Assembly (NCBI GenBank): GCA_029582155.1
Contig: CM055906.1
Coordinates: 12,209,101 to 12,273,100, forward strand
Length of the DNA: 64,000 bases
DNA from: Panopea generosa
Taxonomy: Eukaryota > Mollusca > Bivalvia > Adapedonta > Hiatellidae
Direction of reading: 5' to 3'
In this document: positions 1 to 11,215 of the stretch, in pieces
How positions within the stretch are numbered: position 1 is the stretch's first letter
Layout of the letters: each line of letters begins with the position of its first letter
The notes under the pieces: model-generated
Seen by the model: only the letters and a program-made list of their open reading frames with translations
Databases searched by the model: none
Told to the model about the DNA's origin: nothing
Position numbers and translations under genes: made by a program

Positions 1-534
1 TGCCAGGTGTTAACTCCCTACATTTGATTGGTTGATGTTAAGGCCTGATTGATATATTGTTGGTTTGCCACTTCAGACCTACTCTCCACATTCCTGCTGG
101 TCAGAAGAATAGTATGCGGGGTTCAAAAGATAACAACAATTTTGGTGTTCATTCATAATATTCTTTTTCATTATAATAATGTCCTTAAAAAGATTCTCTT
201 ATTGATGGTAAAAAAACAACAATTATTTAAGTGTGACCTTGTTGACAATTTCATGATCCCACCTGCCACCAAAACTATCAGACTGAGTTGTGGGAGGAAC
301 TTGAGTTGATGAATACTGTCAAACTGGTTCAGTTTGGTCAGAACTGCCGGTTCTCTGTACACATTTACTGCATAAAGACTTGATGGGTAGTTGGTTTGTT
401 CTTTGATGTTCCGCTGTGTCAATTATGCTGCACCACTGACATGTTTATCAGTTATCATGTTTTATAAGACCTGTAGACAACACAAAGTTGAACCTTTGTG
501 ATATGATTGGCATGGGGCAAATAAATGTTGAGAA
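1..534. other. unique flank, no gene seen
   Basis: AT-rich sequence before the first satellite. The short ORFs on both strands show no recognisable domain, splice pattern or codon structure. I see nothing in it to annotate. Confidence 0.5.
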
Positions 535-2254
535 GATAGCTGAATACAAAAGCTGAATACAATAGCTAACATACAATAGCTGAATACAACAGCTGGCAAA
601 CAATAGCTGAATACAAAAGCCGAATACAATACCTGAATACAACAGCTGAATACAATACATGAATACAATAGCTGAATACAAAAGCTGAATACAATAGCTG
701 AATCCAACAGCTGGTTTACAATAGCTGAATACAAAAGCTGAATACAATACCTGAATACAACAGCTGAATCCAACAGCTGAATACAATAGCTAAATACAAC
801 AGCTGGCATACAATACCTGAATACAATAGCTGAATACAACAGCTGAATAAACAGCTGGCATACAATAGCTGTATACAAAAGCCGAATACAATACCTGAAT
901 ACAATAGCTGAATTCATAAGCTGAGTACAATAGCTTAATACAAAAGCTGAATACAAAAGCTGAATACAACAGCTGGCAAACAATACCTGAAAACAATAGC
1001 TGAATATAACAGCTGAATACAACAGCTGGCATACAATAGCTGAATACAAAAGCCGAATACAATACCTGAATACAACAGCTGAATACAATACATGAATACA
1101 ATAGCTGAATACAAAAGCTGAATACAATAGCTGAATCCAACAGCTGGTTTACAATAGCTGAATACAAAAGCTGAATACAATACCTGAATACAACAGCTGA
1201 ATCCAACAGCTGAATACAATAGCTAAATACAACAGCTGGCATACAATACCTGAATACAATAGCTGAATACAACAGCTGAATAAACAGCTGGCATACAATA
1301 GCTGAATACAAAAGCCGAATACAATACCTGAATACAATAGCTGAATTCATAAGCCAAATGCAATAGCTTAATACAAAAGCTGAATACAATAGCTGAATAC
1401 AAAAGCTGAAGACAACAGCTGGCAAACAATACCTGAAAACAATAGCTGATTATAACAGCTGAATACAACAGCTGGCATACAATAGCTGTATACAAAAGCT
1501 GAATAAACAGCTGGCATACAATAGCTGAATACAAAAGCCGAATACAATACCTGAATACAATAGCTGAATTCATAAGCCAAATGCAATAGCTTAATACAAA
1601 AGCTGAATACAATAGCTGAATACAAAAGCTGAAGACAACAGCTGGCAAACAATACCTGAAAACAATAGCTGATTATAACAGCTGAATACAACAGCTGGCA
1701 TACAATAGCTGTATACAAAAGCTGAATACAATACCTGAATACAACAGCTGAATCCAACAGCTGAATACAATAGCTGAATACAACAGCTGGCATAAAATAC
1801 CTGAATCCAACAGCTGGCATACAATAGCTGAATACAAAAGCCGAATACAACAGCTGAATATAATAGCTGAATCCAACAGCTGAATACAACAGCTGACATA
1901 CAATAGCTGAATACAAAAGCTGAATCCAACAGCTGGCATACAATACCTGAATACAACAGCTGAATGCAACGGCTGAATACAATAGCTAAATACAACAGCT
2001 AGCATACAATACCTGAATACAATAGCTGAATCCATCTGCTGATACAACAGCTGGCATACAATAGCTGAATACAAAAGCCGAATACAACAGCTGAATATAA
2101 TAACTGAATCCAACAGCTGAATACAAAATCTGAATACAACAGCTGAAAACAATAGCTGAATACAAAAGCTGAATACAATAGCTTAATACAATAATTGAAT
2201 ACAGCAGCTGAATACAAAATCTGAATACAACAGCTGAATGCAATAGCTTAATAC
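535..2254. repeat. 13-bp satellite array, left block
   Basis: The unit is about AGCTGAATACAAT (13 bp), with a recurring 14-bp variant carrying GGCATAC in place of GAATAC. Higher-order structure is visible. A block starting near 601 recurs near 1034 (period 433 bp), for example the distinctive GAATTCATAAGC at 911 and 1344. A second block repeats from 1278 to 1501 (period 223 bp). The minus strand of the unit has no stop codon, so long 13-residue-periodic ORFs appear in all three minus frames; they are by-products. The array ends exactly at the LTR element inserted at 2255 and resumes at 5321. Confidence 0.95.
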
Positions 2255-3209
2255 TATTATGGAGTGATTTTTATGAAAATATCTTTAGCAACTTTTTAGT
2301 TTATTTATAAATATTTTATTACATTTTATTTTCAAATGCAACTTGTCAATGCTGGTTAAACCTGCTCTCACATATGCTCAATGCCAACATCGTGATATCT
2401 TAATTACTACTGTAAACACTTATTAGCTTAAACTGATTATTAATCCAGTATTATGTGAAATTATTCCAAACTTTCGTTTTATGTATATACTGTTGAAGCC
2501 TAATTGATTATAGAAATTGAAGGTGTGAAAACATTTTGATTTTGGTGTACATAACATTTTTACCATGTATTGTCCAGTATATCTTGTTTGCCTTTATGTT
2601 TTCTTTTAATGATTAAGTATCTAAACCATACCAAAGCCATGTATGTGCAAACAAAACAATTTTAGTATTTTAGGAAATAGTTAATAGAGGATGAAGGGAG
2701 AACAACTTTTTAGGAGGATAGTAACTGTCTGGATAGTTTACCAGACAGATTGGAAAGCCGTCTGTACTTTGTAAAATTTAATTTAACTTTGTGAACTTAA
2801 TATATATCTGGATGTTATCCGATATTTGAACAGCGTTTGTTTTATCTTAGTTATTCGCAAATAGTCTATGTTATGGACACCGCTTTTATAGTGAGATTTT
2901 AGTGAATGGTATAACAACTTGGATACAATACTGTGATTTTGTTTATATCTATATCTTTGGAACTATTTTATTATAAACTGTGTGACTTTAAATTATATTA
3001 AAACTGATAGAAAATTGATAAGTGTCGTCGTGTTTGCTGTCTGTGACATTCAACGTAATAAATTTATTTTAGTATATTCAACTTCATCAACACTTCTCTA
3101 ACATTTGCTCACTCATCAATAAACAACGCTCAACGCACCGGCACGTCCGACAACGCACGTTACGTTGACGACGAACTGTCCATTATACGTTCCTAATCGT
3201 TACGTAATA
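2255..3209 (+). repeat. 5' LTR
   Basis: 955 bp, AT-rich. AATAAA signals lie at 3057-3062 and 3118-3123 in its last 160 bp, so polyadenylation could occur near the right end. The final 100 bp is relatively GC-rich with several ACG-rich short repeats. The left edge TATTATGG follows the satellite directly. Confidence 0.9.
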
Positions 3210-3256
3210 ACTGGCGCAGAATCAGTGGTATCGTGTTTCCGGTTCCCTCTCACAAA

Positions 3257-4246
3257 ATGGATTGTTATCAAATACCCCAAAAGCGAGTGCCTATCATTCA
3301 ACAGCAGAAATTAGAAGCCAGGACGTGCTGGAGATGTAGTGAGTATGTTGTTTATAACCACTATTGCAAGGCTCTGTCAAGACAGTGTTTCGTATGCAGA
3401 AACTACGGACATTATGCCAAATCATGTCCACACAGCAACAACAACTTGGACTTTTCCAGGAAACCTACCGGATGTGTATCAAGTGTAACTAGTAATAAAT
3501 CATATTCGGAAAAATCTAAAAATCAGAAATCGGCTAAAAAGCAACAACGTGATCGTGTCAGAATGATTAATTATAACGAAAGGAAATCTGTTTGTGTTCA
3601 AATGCCTTTTAGTTCAGTAGAAAATGATGAATTAAGTAAAGTGTTACCAAAATATGACAACATCAAAATGCAATACATAAGAGAGATAGAAGCGGAAATG
3701 AGATTAAATTTTTATCCAAGCGAGATGGGTAAATTAGAAGAAGATATCGATGAGCTGCACATGATAATACAGCACGAACAACAAACACAGCAACAGTGTA
3801 AACTCAACTACCAGATTGTGAAAGATGAAATGGAGCAACTGAAAAACGTGTATCACAATCTGAAGAGTGAAAATACGACTTTAGAAGAAAAGTATTCAAA
3901 TCTTCAACAGCAACTTGAAGAGGTGAACATCACATTATCAAAGAAAAGTGCAGAATTCGAATATCTGTCCAATGTTCATTCGCGCCTTAGAAGCAAGGAC
4001 GAGAAATTGTTAAATTGCCTCTCAACTGCCAAGACTGATACAAGAAGTTTATCTAGAACTATTTGTTTAAGCCAATACGTCGATAGAAATTGCACAGGAC
4101 CTTCATGTTCCGGTGATTTTTATTGCAATAAATGTGGTAGTGACAAATATCATCCATCAAATAAATGTGTCGCCAAGGGAGCTGTGTGTGCGTATTGCAA
4201 AAGAAAGGGCCACTTTACAATCTGTTGCAATCAGATGAATATTTAA
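3257..4246 (+). CDS. zinc-knuckle / coiled-coil / zinc-knuckle protein of LTR element
   Basis: Intact 329-aa protein. I start it at the ATG at 3257 (context CAAAATGG), since the longer open frame only adds a GTG-initiated extension. Residues 24-57 hold two CCHC-like knuckles: C24-C27-H35-C37 (irregular spacing) and a canonical CX2CX4HX4C at C44, C47, H52, C57. Residues 60-130 are basic and Ser/Lys-rich. About 130-255 is a Glu/Gln/Leu-rich coiled coil. The C-terminus carries a second pair: C290-C293-H299-C304 (CX2CX5HX4C) and C311-C314-H319-C324 (CX2CX4HX4C), closely resembling nucleocapsid knuckles of animal Gypsy-type Gag. No capsid domain, protease or polymerase is present. The likely role is binding element RNA or single-stranded nucleic acid and self-assembly through the coil (inference). 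Polymerase functions would have to come from another element. Confidence 0.85.
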   Translation: MDCYQIPQKRVPIIQQQKLEARTCWRCSEYVVYNHYCKALSRQCFVCRNYGHYAKSCPHSNNNLDFSRKPTGCVSSVTSNKSYSEKSKNQKSAKKQQRDRVRMINYNERKSVCVQMPFSSVENDELSKVLPKYDNIKMQYIREIEAEMRLNFYPSEMGKLEEDIDELHMIIQHEQQTQQQCKLNYQIVKDEMEQLKNVYHNLKSENTTLEEKYSNLQQQLEEVNITLSKKSAEFEYLSNVHSRLRSKDEKLLNCLSTAKTDTRSLSRTICLSQYVDRNCTGPSCSGDFYCNKCGSDKYHPSNKCVAKGAVCAYCKRKGHFTICCNQMNI

Positions 4247-4365
4247 GGGACAGAATCTTTCTCTGTTTATACAAATTGCCAATTACATTAAAAACGTTGA
4301 ACTATTTTAATTGCTGTTATTTATATTAACTTTGAGGACAAAGATTTTCTAAAACAGGGGGAAGT

Positions 4366-5320
4366 TATTATGGAGTGATTTTTATGAAAATATCTTTAGC
4401 AACTTTTTAGTTTATTTATAAATATTTTATTACATTTTATTTTCAAATGCAACTTGTCAATGCTGGTTAAACCTGCTCTCACATATGCTCAATGCCAACA
4501 TCGTGATATCTTAATTACTACTGTAAACACTTATTAGCTTAAACTGATTATTAATCCAGTATTATGTGAAATTATTCCAAACTTTCGTTTTATGTATATA
4601 CTGTTGAAGCCTAATTGATTATAGAAATTGAAGGTGTGAAAACATTTTGATTTTGGTGTACATAACATTTTTACCATGTATTGTCCAGTATATCTTGTTT
4701 GCCTTTATGTTTTCTTTTAATGATTAAGTATCTAAACCATACCAAAGCCATGTATGTGCAAACAAAACAATTTTAGTATTTTAGGAAATAGTTAATAGAG
4801 GATGAAGGGAGAACAACTTTTTAGGAGGATAGTAACTGTCTGGATAGTTTACCAGACAGATTGGAAAGCCGTCTGTACTTTGTAAAATTTAATTTAACTT
4901 TGTGAACTTAATATATATCTGGATGTTATCCGATATTTGAACAGCGTTTGTTTTATCTTAGTTATTCGCAAATAGTCTATGTTATGGACACCGCTTTTAT
5001 AGTGAGATTTTAGTGAATGGTATAACAACTTGGATACAATACTGTGATTTTGTTTATATCTATATCTTTGGAACTATTTTATTATAAACTGTGTGACTTT
5101 AAATTATATTAAAACTGATAGAAAATTGATAAGTGTCGTCGTGTTTGCTGTCTGTGACATTCAACGTAATAAATTTATTTTAGTATATTCAACTTCATCA
5201 ACACTTCTCTAACATTTGCTCACTCATCAATAAACAACGCTCAACGCACCGGCACGTCCGACAACGCACGTTACGTTGACGACGAACTGTCCATTATACG
5301 TTCCTAATCGTTACGTAATA
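4366..5320 (+). repeat. 3' LTR
   Basis: Same 955 bp as the 5' LTR, preceded by the purine tract at 4355-4364 and followed by ATAC and the resumed satellite at 5321. The same AATAAA signals recur near its end and would terminate the element transcript. Confidence 0.9.
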
Positions 5321-6274
5321 ATACAATAGCTGAATTCAGCAGCTGAATACTAGAGCTTAATACAATAGCTGACAATAGCAGCTGAATACAATAGCTGAAT
5401 CCAACAGCTGAATACAACAACTGAATACTAAAGCTGAATAAAATAGCTTAATACAAAAGCTGAATACAGCAGCTGAATACAAAAGCTGAATACAATAGCT
5501 GAATACAACAGCTGAATACAATAGCTGAATACAGCAGCTGAATACAAGAGCTGAAACCAACAGCTCAATACAACAGCTGAATACAAAAGCTGAATACAAC
5601 AGCTGAATACAATAGCTGAATACAACATCTGAATACAATAGCTGACATACAATAGCTGAATACAGCAGCTGAATACAAAAGCTGAATACAACATCTGAAT
5701 ACAAAAGCTGAATACAACAGCTGAATACAATAGCTGAATACAAAAGCTGAATACAATAGCTGAATACAATAGCTGAATACAAAAGCTGAATACAATAGCT
5801 TAATACAATAGCTGAATGCAGCAGCTGAATATAATAGCTTAATACAAAAGCTGAATTCAATAGCTGAATATAATAGCTGAATGCAATAGCTGAATACAAT
5901 AGCTGAATACAATAGCTGAATACAATAGCTGAATACAAAAGCTGAATACAATAGCTTAATACAATAGCTGAATGCAGCAGCTGAATATAATAGCTTAATA
6001 CAAAAGCTGAATTCAATAGCTGAATATAATAGCTGAATGCAATAGCTTAATACAATAGCTGAATACAGTAGCTGAATACAAGAGCTTAATACAATAGCTG
6101 AATACAGCAGCTGAATACAATAGCTGAAACCAACAGCTGAATACAATAGCTGACATACAATAGCTGAATACAGCAGCTTAATACAAAAGCTGAAAACAAT
6201 AGCTTAATACAATAACTGAATACAGCAGCTGAATACAAGAGCTTAATACAATAGCTGAATACAGAGCTGAATAA
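5321..6274. repeat. 13-bp satellite array, right block
   Basis: Continuation of the AGCTGAATACAAT satellite after the LTR element. It largely lacks the GGCATAC 14-bp variant common on the left, and is richer in plain GAATACAAT and CAGCAG variants. A 156-bp block (12 units) starting at 5781 recurs at 5937. Stop-free minus-strand frames are again a by-product. Confidence 0.93.
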
Positions 6275-6544
6275 ACCATCCCAGTCTGAACCATGAAAAC
6301 TCTGACTTTTATATTCAGGAAAACACCTATTTTAAAATGGTTCATGATATTTGAATAATTATTCAATCATTGATTATAATTGTATCATTCATCTTTTTAT
6401 GATGAATTATCTTTTAAAACTTATATCTGTTATAATATTGTATAATAATAGCAAAAAAAAAAGTTTATTTAAAGAGTTTATTACCTCTTCTTATACTAAT
6501 TGCTATATACACACATTTATGCTATAAAACAAGGGCATTAATTT

Positions 6545-6950
6545 GACATTAAAACTAACTCCACCCCCTGGCTGCCATGTTTTTTGACGAATCAAGATGG
6601 CTTGAACAAACTTGGTACAGAGTCACCCAAGGAACATTTCTGTGAAATTATTTTTAAATCCAGCTAGTAGTTTCTGACAAGAAGATCTTTTTAAGCTTTT
6701 ACTATAGCTTATATAGTAAACTAACCCCACCCCCTGGCTGCCATGTTTTTTGACGAATCAAGATGGCTTGAACAAACTTTGTAGAGGCTCACCCAAGGAA
6801 CATTTCTGTGAAATTATTTTAAAATTGGCCAAGTGGTTTCAGAAGAGAAGTTGTTAAAAGCTAAAAGTTAACGACGGATGACAGATGACGGACACCAGGC
6901 CATCACAAAAGCTCACCTGTGAGCCTTCAGCTCAGGTGAGCTAAAAAGAT
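6545..6950 (+). repeat. dispersed bivalve-type repeat with hairpin end
   Basis: Two tandem copies of about 170 bp, each starting near CTAACTCCACCCCCTGGCTG-like sequence (6548 and 6718), are followed by a tail with GTTAACGACGGATGACAG and a strong hairpin at 6910-6942 (AGCTCACCTG ... CAGGTGAGCT). This architecture is widespread in bivalve genomes (established knowledge). No ORF. Confidence 0.75.
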
Positions 6951-6993
6951 AAAAACTATTTCCAGGACAGATTTGCAAAATAGGTAGGATCAC

Positions 6994-7574
6994 GTGTACA
7001 TGCTGAATTTAAAAAAAATGCAAAAGAAAATAGGTAGTGATATAAAACTGTTACAACACAAAGCAAACCATGTGAAAACAGCAATAATCAAATGCTATTC
7101 AGGAAACTGTGGTGTTCATGTCAGAAACATTCCTATGTTTGTCATGGTTTGCCATCAAACCACTGGCAAGCAAAATTTTTGCCCATAATGGAAGAAAAAA
7201 TCAGAATAACAGGGACTGATAGAATCACTCTTCTAGCATGCCTTGATATTAGACTCAGAATGGAAGCAATTGCTAAAATACCATTTGGGGCGGATACAAA
7301 CAAATTGGAAGCAAATCATAGAGCATACAATGTTTCAAATCTGAAAGATGTTACATATAAGCAGAATGACAAGAGTAGAAAATTAAGTGCAGCTGCAAGA
7401 ATCAATGACGGTTGTGCAAACTCAGCATTACAGAAAGCAGCAGCTGTTGGCGTACCATTTGTCAGTGGCACTAAAGTTGTATGGTCACTAAAACATTTTC
7501 AAAACAAAAATCTGTACGACAAAGATCTCGAAAGTACAAAAATTCATGTTTCACAAAAAAATTTGCCAATTTAG
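6994..7574 (+). pseudogene. transposase-like fragment, frameshifted
   Basis: Two overlapping plus frames join into one protein-like stretch. Frame one (from 6994) ends in KCYSGNC; frame two (from about 7110) continues CQKHSYVCHG and runs to a stop at 7572-7574. The C-terminal part contains TNKLEANHR, then SAAARIND and VGVPFVSGTKV. I associate this order of motifs with multi-copy, transposase-derived proteins of invertebrates (Mutator-like is my best guess, from memory only). The frame change near 7105-7125 breaks it. No upstream catalytic domain is visible, so this is a C-terminal remnant. Confidence 0.45.
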
Positions 7575-7813
7575 GGAAAACGACGAAAAACGTCAAGGTA
7601 TAACATATTCAACAAGTGTTGTGGACACATAACTTGTACACATTTCATACTCAAGACATTGCATTACTCTACAGCAGACTCTACAGAAAATAAGTGGGTG
7701 GGGTACATTTATAACATGTTGATATATAAATAAATGCGTGATATGTTAGATGTGTGTTTTTGTTAATGAGTACTTACCTATACCAAACAATCTGGGTATT
7801 TTCCATGTTGTAG

Positions 7814-8147
7814 TCAGGATTTTGGAATCATGTGCAGACATTTCTGTCTTTCAAGATTGACAGAGTGAGGTCCAACATATAAATGATCTGACCGCATATA
7901 CAAACTGTTGTGACATAGATGGCTAATATCCATATTTCTCGAAATACACGACACTCTGTGTACACACATTGTACATCGCTCTATGAGCAGAAACGTTCAC
8001 CTGGGTACCATTTTCTCTTTTCATAGACTGACATCCATATCTAACACCATTATGCTTCTTCAGAAGTCCAAACTTTGTACTGTACAGAATGCACTCACTG
8101 TTCCTGACAATGAAGTCAATTTTTTCTGCAATATCATTAGATATTTG
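7814..8147 (-). pseudogene. His-Me finger (HNH-like) endonuclease fossil
   Basis: Minus-strand reading gives about 65 residues (IAEKIDF ... AHRAMYN ... YFEKYG) to a stop. A one-base frame change near 7925 then continues DISHLCHN, SDHLYVGPH, VNLERQKC and a stop at 7814-7816. The order HR ... SHLCHN ... HL ... PH ... N.xR..C is the zinc-binding loop signature of His-Me finger homing-type endonucleases (zf-His_Me_endon family). One cysteine of the usual second zinc pair is replaced (Tyr in SLYMRSDHL). The N-terminus is cut by a stop upstream of 8147. It is broken and probably inactive. Confidence 0.65.
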
Positions 8148-8851
8148 TCAAAATTCAACTTTAAATGCTCAAAATCAATTTTTACAATGAATCTGGAAAC
8201 TTCCAGGAAGTAAACTTGATCTGGGTCTTTTAAATGCACTTTGCAAGCTTTTGATCACATTTTTCTTAAGATCTCACAACACAGTCAGATTCCTCTATAT
8301 AATCTATATAAAACAGTGTCTGCCAGTTCCACTATAACTTTTTTTTTACACATACAATTTTTTTTAAGTGATTTCTTTCCAGTAAACGAATGATTTCTAC
8401 TTAAAAATGCACATTAAATGGCATGTTGATCACGTTTTTTTTTTAAATGCAGTGGAGTCTGTCACTTCTCTTTTTATTAAAAAGCGGTCCATGCTTGTCC
8501 CAAAATTCATCCACCTCATAAAATCAAATAAAACTCAGTTCCTGTGGATCCAGTGGAGTCTCATTTCTGTATATTTTAGCCAAGATTTCGTTTTACACAT
8601 CTGAAAAAAAAAATCATAATTTCTTTGAACCACTTTCAAAATATACCAAACTGAATAATGCAGTATTTTCTTTTTTTTTGGCATAAGAATCATGTTACCG
8701 TGGCTCTGTGTAGCGAGACGTTAAGTTTAACCTAAGTGCATAGCTCAATATATTATTTTGACATGTTTAAATATCTTTTTGGCACTACGGTGTCAGTGAG
8801 TATATATACATTTGAAAAATCCTTATATATTCCCTTTAAAGCTTCAGTTAC
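8148..8851. other. no gene seen
   Basis: AT-rich stretch with T-runs. A TCCAGTGGAGTCT-like phrase appears near 8448 and 8550. No exon signature or known repeat recognised. Confidence 0.4.
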
Positions 8852-8986
8852 CTTCCTTCCTGAACACTTACACTCATTGGCCTGTGTGAAATTCTCTCCC
8901 TAGAGTCGGTTAAGTTGCTGCTGCAGCTGTCTGCTACGTTTACACTCGGCATCCAGCGCCGTCTGTAGGTCACCATGGATCGGCAT
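8852..8986 (-). CDS. kinase-gene coiled-coil exon with in-frame stop
   Basis: Minus-strand exon of 135 bp, acceptor CTCCCTAG, donor AAG|GTAACT, phase 0 at both ends, as expected after the exon at 13489-13629. It reads DLQTALDAECKRSRQLQQQL, then NRL, a TAG, then GENFTQANECK. This resembles the 'LQSALDAE' coiled coil near the end of the coil in MRCK/ROCK-type kinases (established family knowledge, matched from memory). The TAG (8918-8920) interrupts an otherwise coiled-coil frame and could be a mutation, a sequencing error, or a sign that the exon model is wrong. Confidence 0.5.
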
Positions 8987-9139
8987 CTAGGGAGTGGAAC
9001 CATCTTTACCTTTACCAAACAACTGGCTACCCTGCAGATAAATATACAGAATGTTTGTTTCTTTGCAAATCTGGCAGCCATTCTGATCTATTGTTTTAAA
9101 CTGATATATTTTACACTGATAGTGGCACAAATTAAAATA

Positions 9140-9285
9140 TAGACAAATCATGCCCCAAGTCTTCCTGGGTAGAACCAGTACTTAACATATGCAGATAAAG
9201 TGTCTTGCTAAAGGACACCACACATAGTTGTGGCGGACCCCAATCTTGGATCCAATGCTCTACCGCTGGACCATGCCAGCCATAT
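9140..9285 (-). repeat. tRNA-headed SINE (type 2)
   Basis: On the minus strand it starts with a tRNA-like head (GCATGGTCCAGCGGTAGAGC). The body follows with TGTCCTTTAGCAAGACAC, a motif shared by copies at 15.0, 29.4 and 61.0 kb. Confidence 0.7.
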
Positions 9286-9289
9286 ATTT

Positions 9290-10255
9290 AATCTGATTCT
9301 GATTTGTTATATACTTACCAGTAATAAGGATTTTATCAGTATAATTAAAGTAAACTACTTCATACATGCATATTCAAAAACTACATATTTCACTCTCCCA
9401 AGATAATAAGTTGATCATCCTGGCACAAAAACTTGAGACCATCTTTTTACACAAGCTTATAAACTACAAGTTGACAGGAAGGCCACTTGGGCTGGAAAAT
9501 GAATGAGACAATAGATGAAAACAAAAGTAAATACTGTAGAAAGTAATACTATTATTATAGTAAGTCATCATCCATATAAATCATACAGTTATTGACAACT
9601 AGTACATGTATACTAGACTATCTTAAAATCACAAGTTTGACATTGAAGAACATGGTTGGTTAGTACATAGAGAAGTCACCAATTCTACTGTATCTCTACT
9701 GCCACCAGAATATAGAAAGCTGGGTGAGGATTCATGTGGTATACAATGTACATAAATATACACAAAGTCACATAACTACATATATATCACAATATTCAAA
9801 ATCAACAAGTCTTTAGATTATAAGTGATAATGAACTTTGCTGCTGCTGCTGTTGATGATGGTGAAGATGATTATAATTGTGGCACTGGCAAAGACAATGA
9901 TGATTGATAACGATGTGGATAAACATAAATCTGACAATAATAAAGAGGCAGAAGCTTTGACACATATCATAATTACACATGTACAACCCAGATATCCAAT
10001 ACTAAAATTATTGAAGCAAAGCACCCTTTACCCTGTCCTGTAGTAAGCACGACAACAAAACAGTTCATGTTTGCTCTTTAAGGACTACTATAATAAAGAA
10101 GATATACAAATATCTACCTAAATAAATCTTAAATAAATTGATAGATACTTACTGTTAGTTTTGGTGTATGAATTTGGATTTTTTTTTATTCTTTTTACAG
10201 TTATGTTAAATGAATTTCAATTCTAAATTCAAACTTAAAGCCATTTGCTCACAAT
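9290..10255. other. no gene seen
   Basis: AT-rich intron-like sequence. A short CTG/GAT-rich stretch near 9838-9900 creates open frames on both strands without any domain. Nothing else recognised. Confidence 0.4.
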
Positions 10256-11215
10256 TATACATGTAAATACCCATAAATAACACCGACTATAAATAACCAA
10301 ATTAAAATAACATTGGCTATAAATAGTCATATGTCACAAAGGCTAAAATACCCATATTAATATAATACCAAGTAAAAATAACCATAAATTACACCAGCTA
10401 TAAGTAACCATCAATTACATCAGCTGTAAATAACCATCAATTACACCAGCTATAAATAACCATAAATTTCACCAGCTGTAAACAACCATCATTTACACCA
10501 GCTATAAATAACCATCATTTACACCAGCTATAAATAACCATAAATTACACCAGCTGTAAACAACCATCATTTACACCAGCTATAAATAACCATCATTTAC
10601 ACCAGCTATAAATAACCATCATTTACACCAGCTATAAATAACCATAAATTACACCAATTATAAATACCCATAAATTACACCAGCTGTAAACAACCATCAT
10701 TTACACAAGCTATAAATAACCATCATTTACACCAGCTATAAATAACCATAAATTACACCAGCTATAAATAACCATCAATTACACCAGCTGTAAACAACCA
10801 TCATTTACACCAGCTATAAATAACCATCATTTACACCAGCTATAAATAACCATCATTTACACCAGCTATAAATAACCATAAATTACACCAGCTATAAATA
10901 ACCATCAATTACACCAGCTGTAAATAACCATCAATTACACCAGCTATAAATAACCATCAATTACACCAGCTTTAAATATATGAATATAGATAACCATAAA
11001 TTACAATGACTATAAATAACCAAATTAAAATAACACAAACTATAAAAAAACATAAATTACAGCAGCTGTAAATAACAACAGCTATAAAAAAACATAAACT
11101 TTACTGAATATGAATAACCATATATAACAATGGCTAAAAATAACCAAAAATAATTTACATCAGCTATAGATAACCATAAATTTCAAAGGCTACAAATAAC
11201 CACAAATTAACAATG
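10256..11215. repeat. 26-bp minisatellite (CCAGCTATAAATAACCATC)
   Basis: Core 10375-10975 has a 26-bp unit, ATAAATAACCATC plus ATTTACACCAGCT, with alternating CCAGCTATAAA and CCAGCTGTAAA forms in longer blocks. Both edges are degenerate. It lies in an intron of the minus-strand kinase gene. Confidence 0.9.

Larger units (their letters stand above)
2255..5320 (+). mobile_element. non-autonomous LTR retrotransposon, 3066 bp
   Basis: Two direct copies of 955 bp (2255-3209 and 4366-5320) flank a 1156-bp interior. Reading them line by line I saw no difference, so the insertion should be young. The LTRs begin TATTATGG and end CGTAATA, so the tips are TATTA/TAATA inverted repeats, not the usual TG/CA. 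A 4-bp target duplication, ATAC, lies at 2251-2254 and 5321-5324, inside the 13-bp satellite unit. A purine-rich tract (CAGGGGGAAG, 4355-4364) precedes the 3' LTR, and a possible primer-binding site starts TGGCGCAG at 3212; I could not assign its tRNA. The interior has one ORF and no protease, reverse transcriptase, RNase H or integrase. The zinc-knuckle type suggests a Gypsy-related parent (inference). Confidence 0.9.

Noticed and set aside
448-2243. Many overlapping minus-strand ORFs of 60-220 aa rich in Cys, Ile, Leu, Tyr
   Set aside because: Translations of the 13-bp satellite, open in all three minus frames because the unit lacks stops; 13-residue periodicity.
3233-3256. Upstream GTG extension of the zinc-knuckle ORF
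   Set aside because: An animal gene would use the ATG at 3257 in good context; the GTG gives no added motif.
5357-6146. Minus-strand ORFs up to 219 aa
   Set aside because: Same satellite artefact in the right block.
10256-11215. Possible CRISPR-like regular repeat
   Set aside because: Units are contiguous with no unique spacers, and the genome is eukaryotic.
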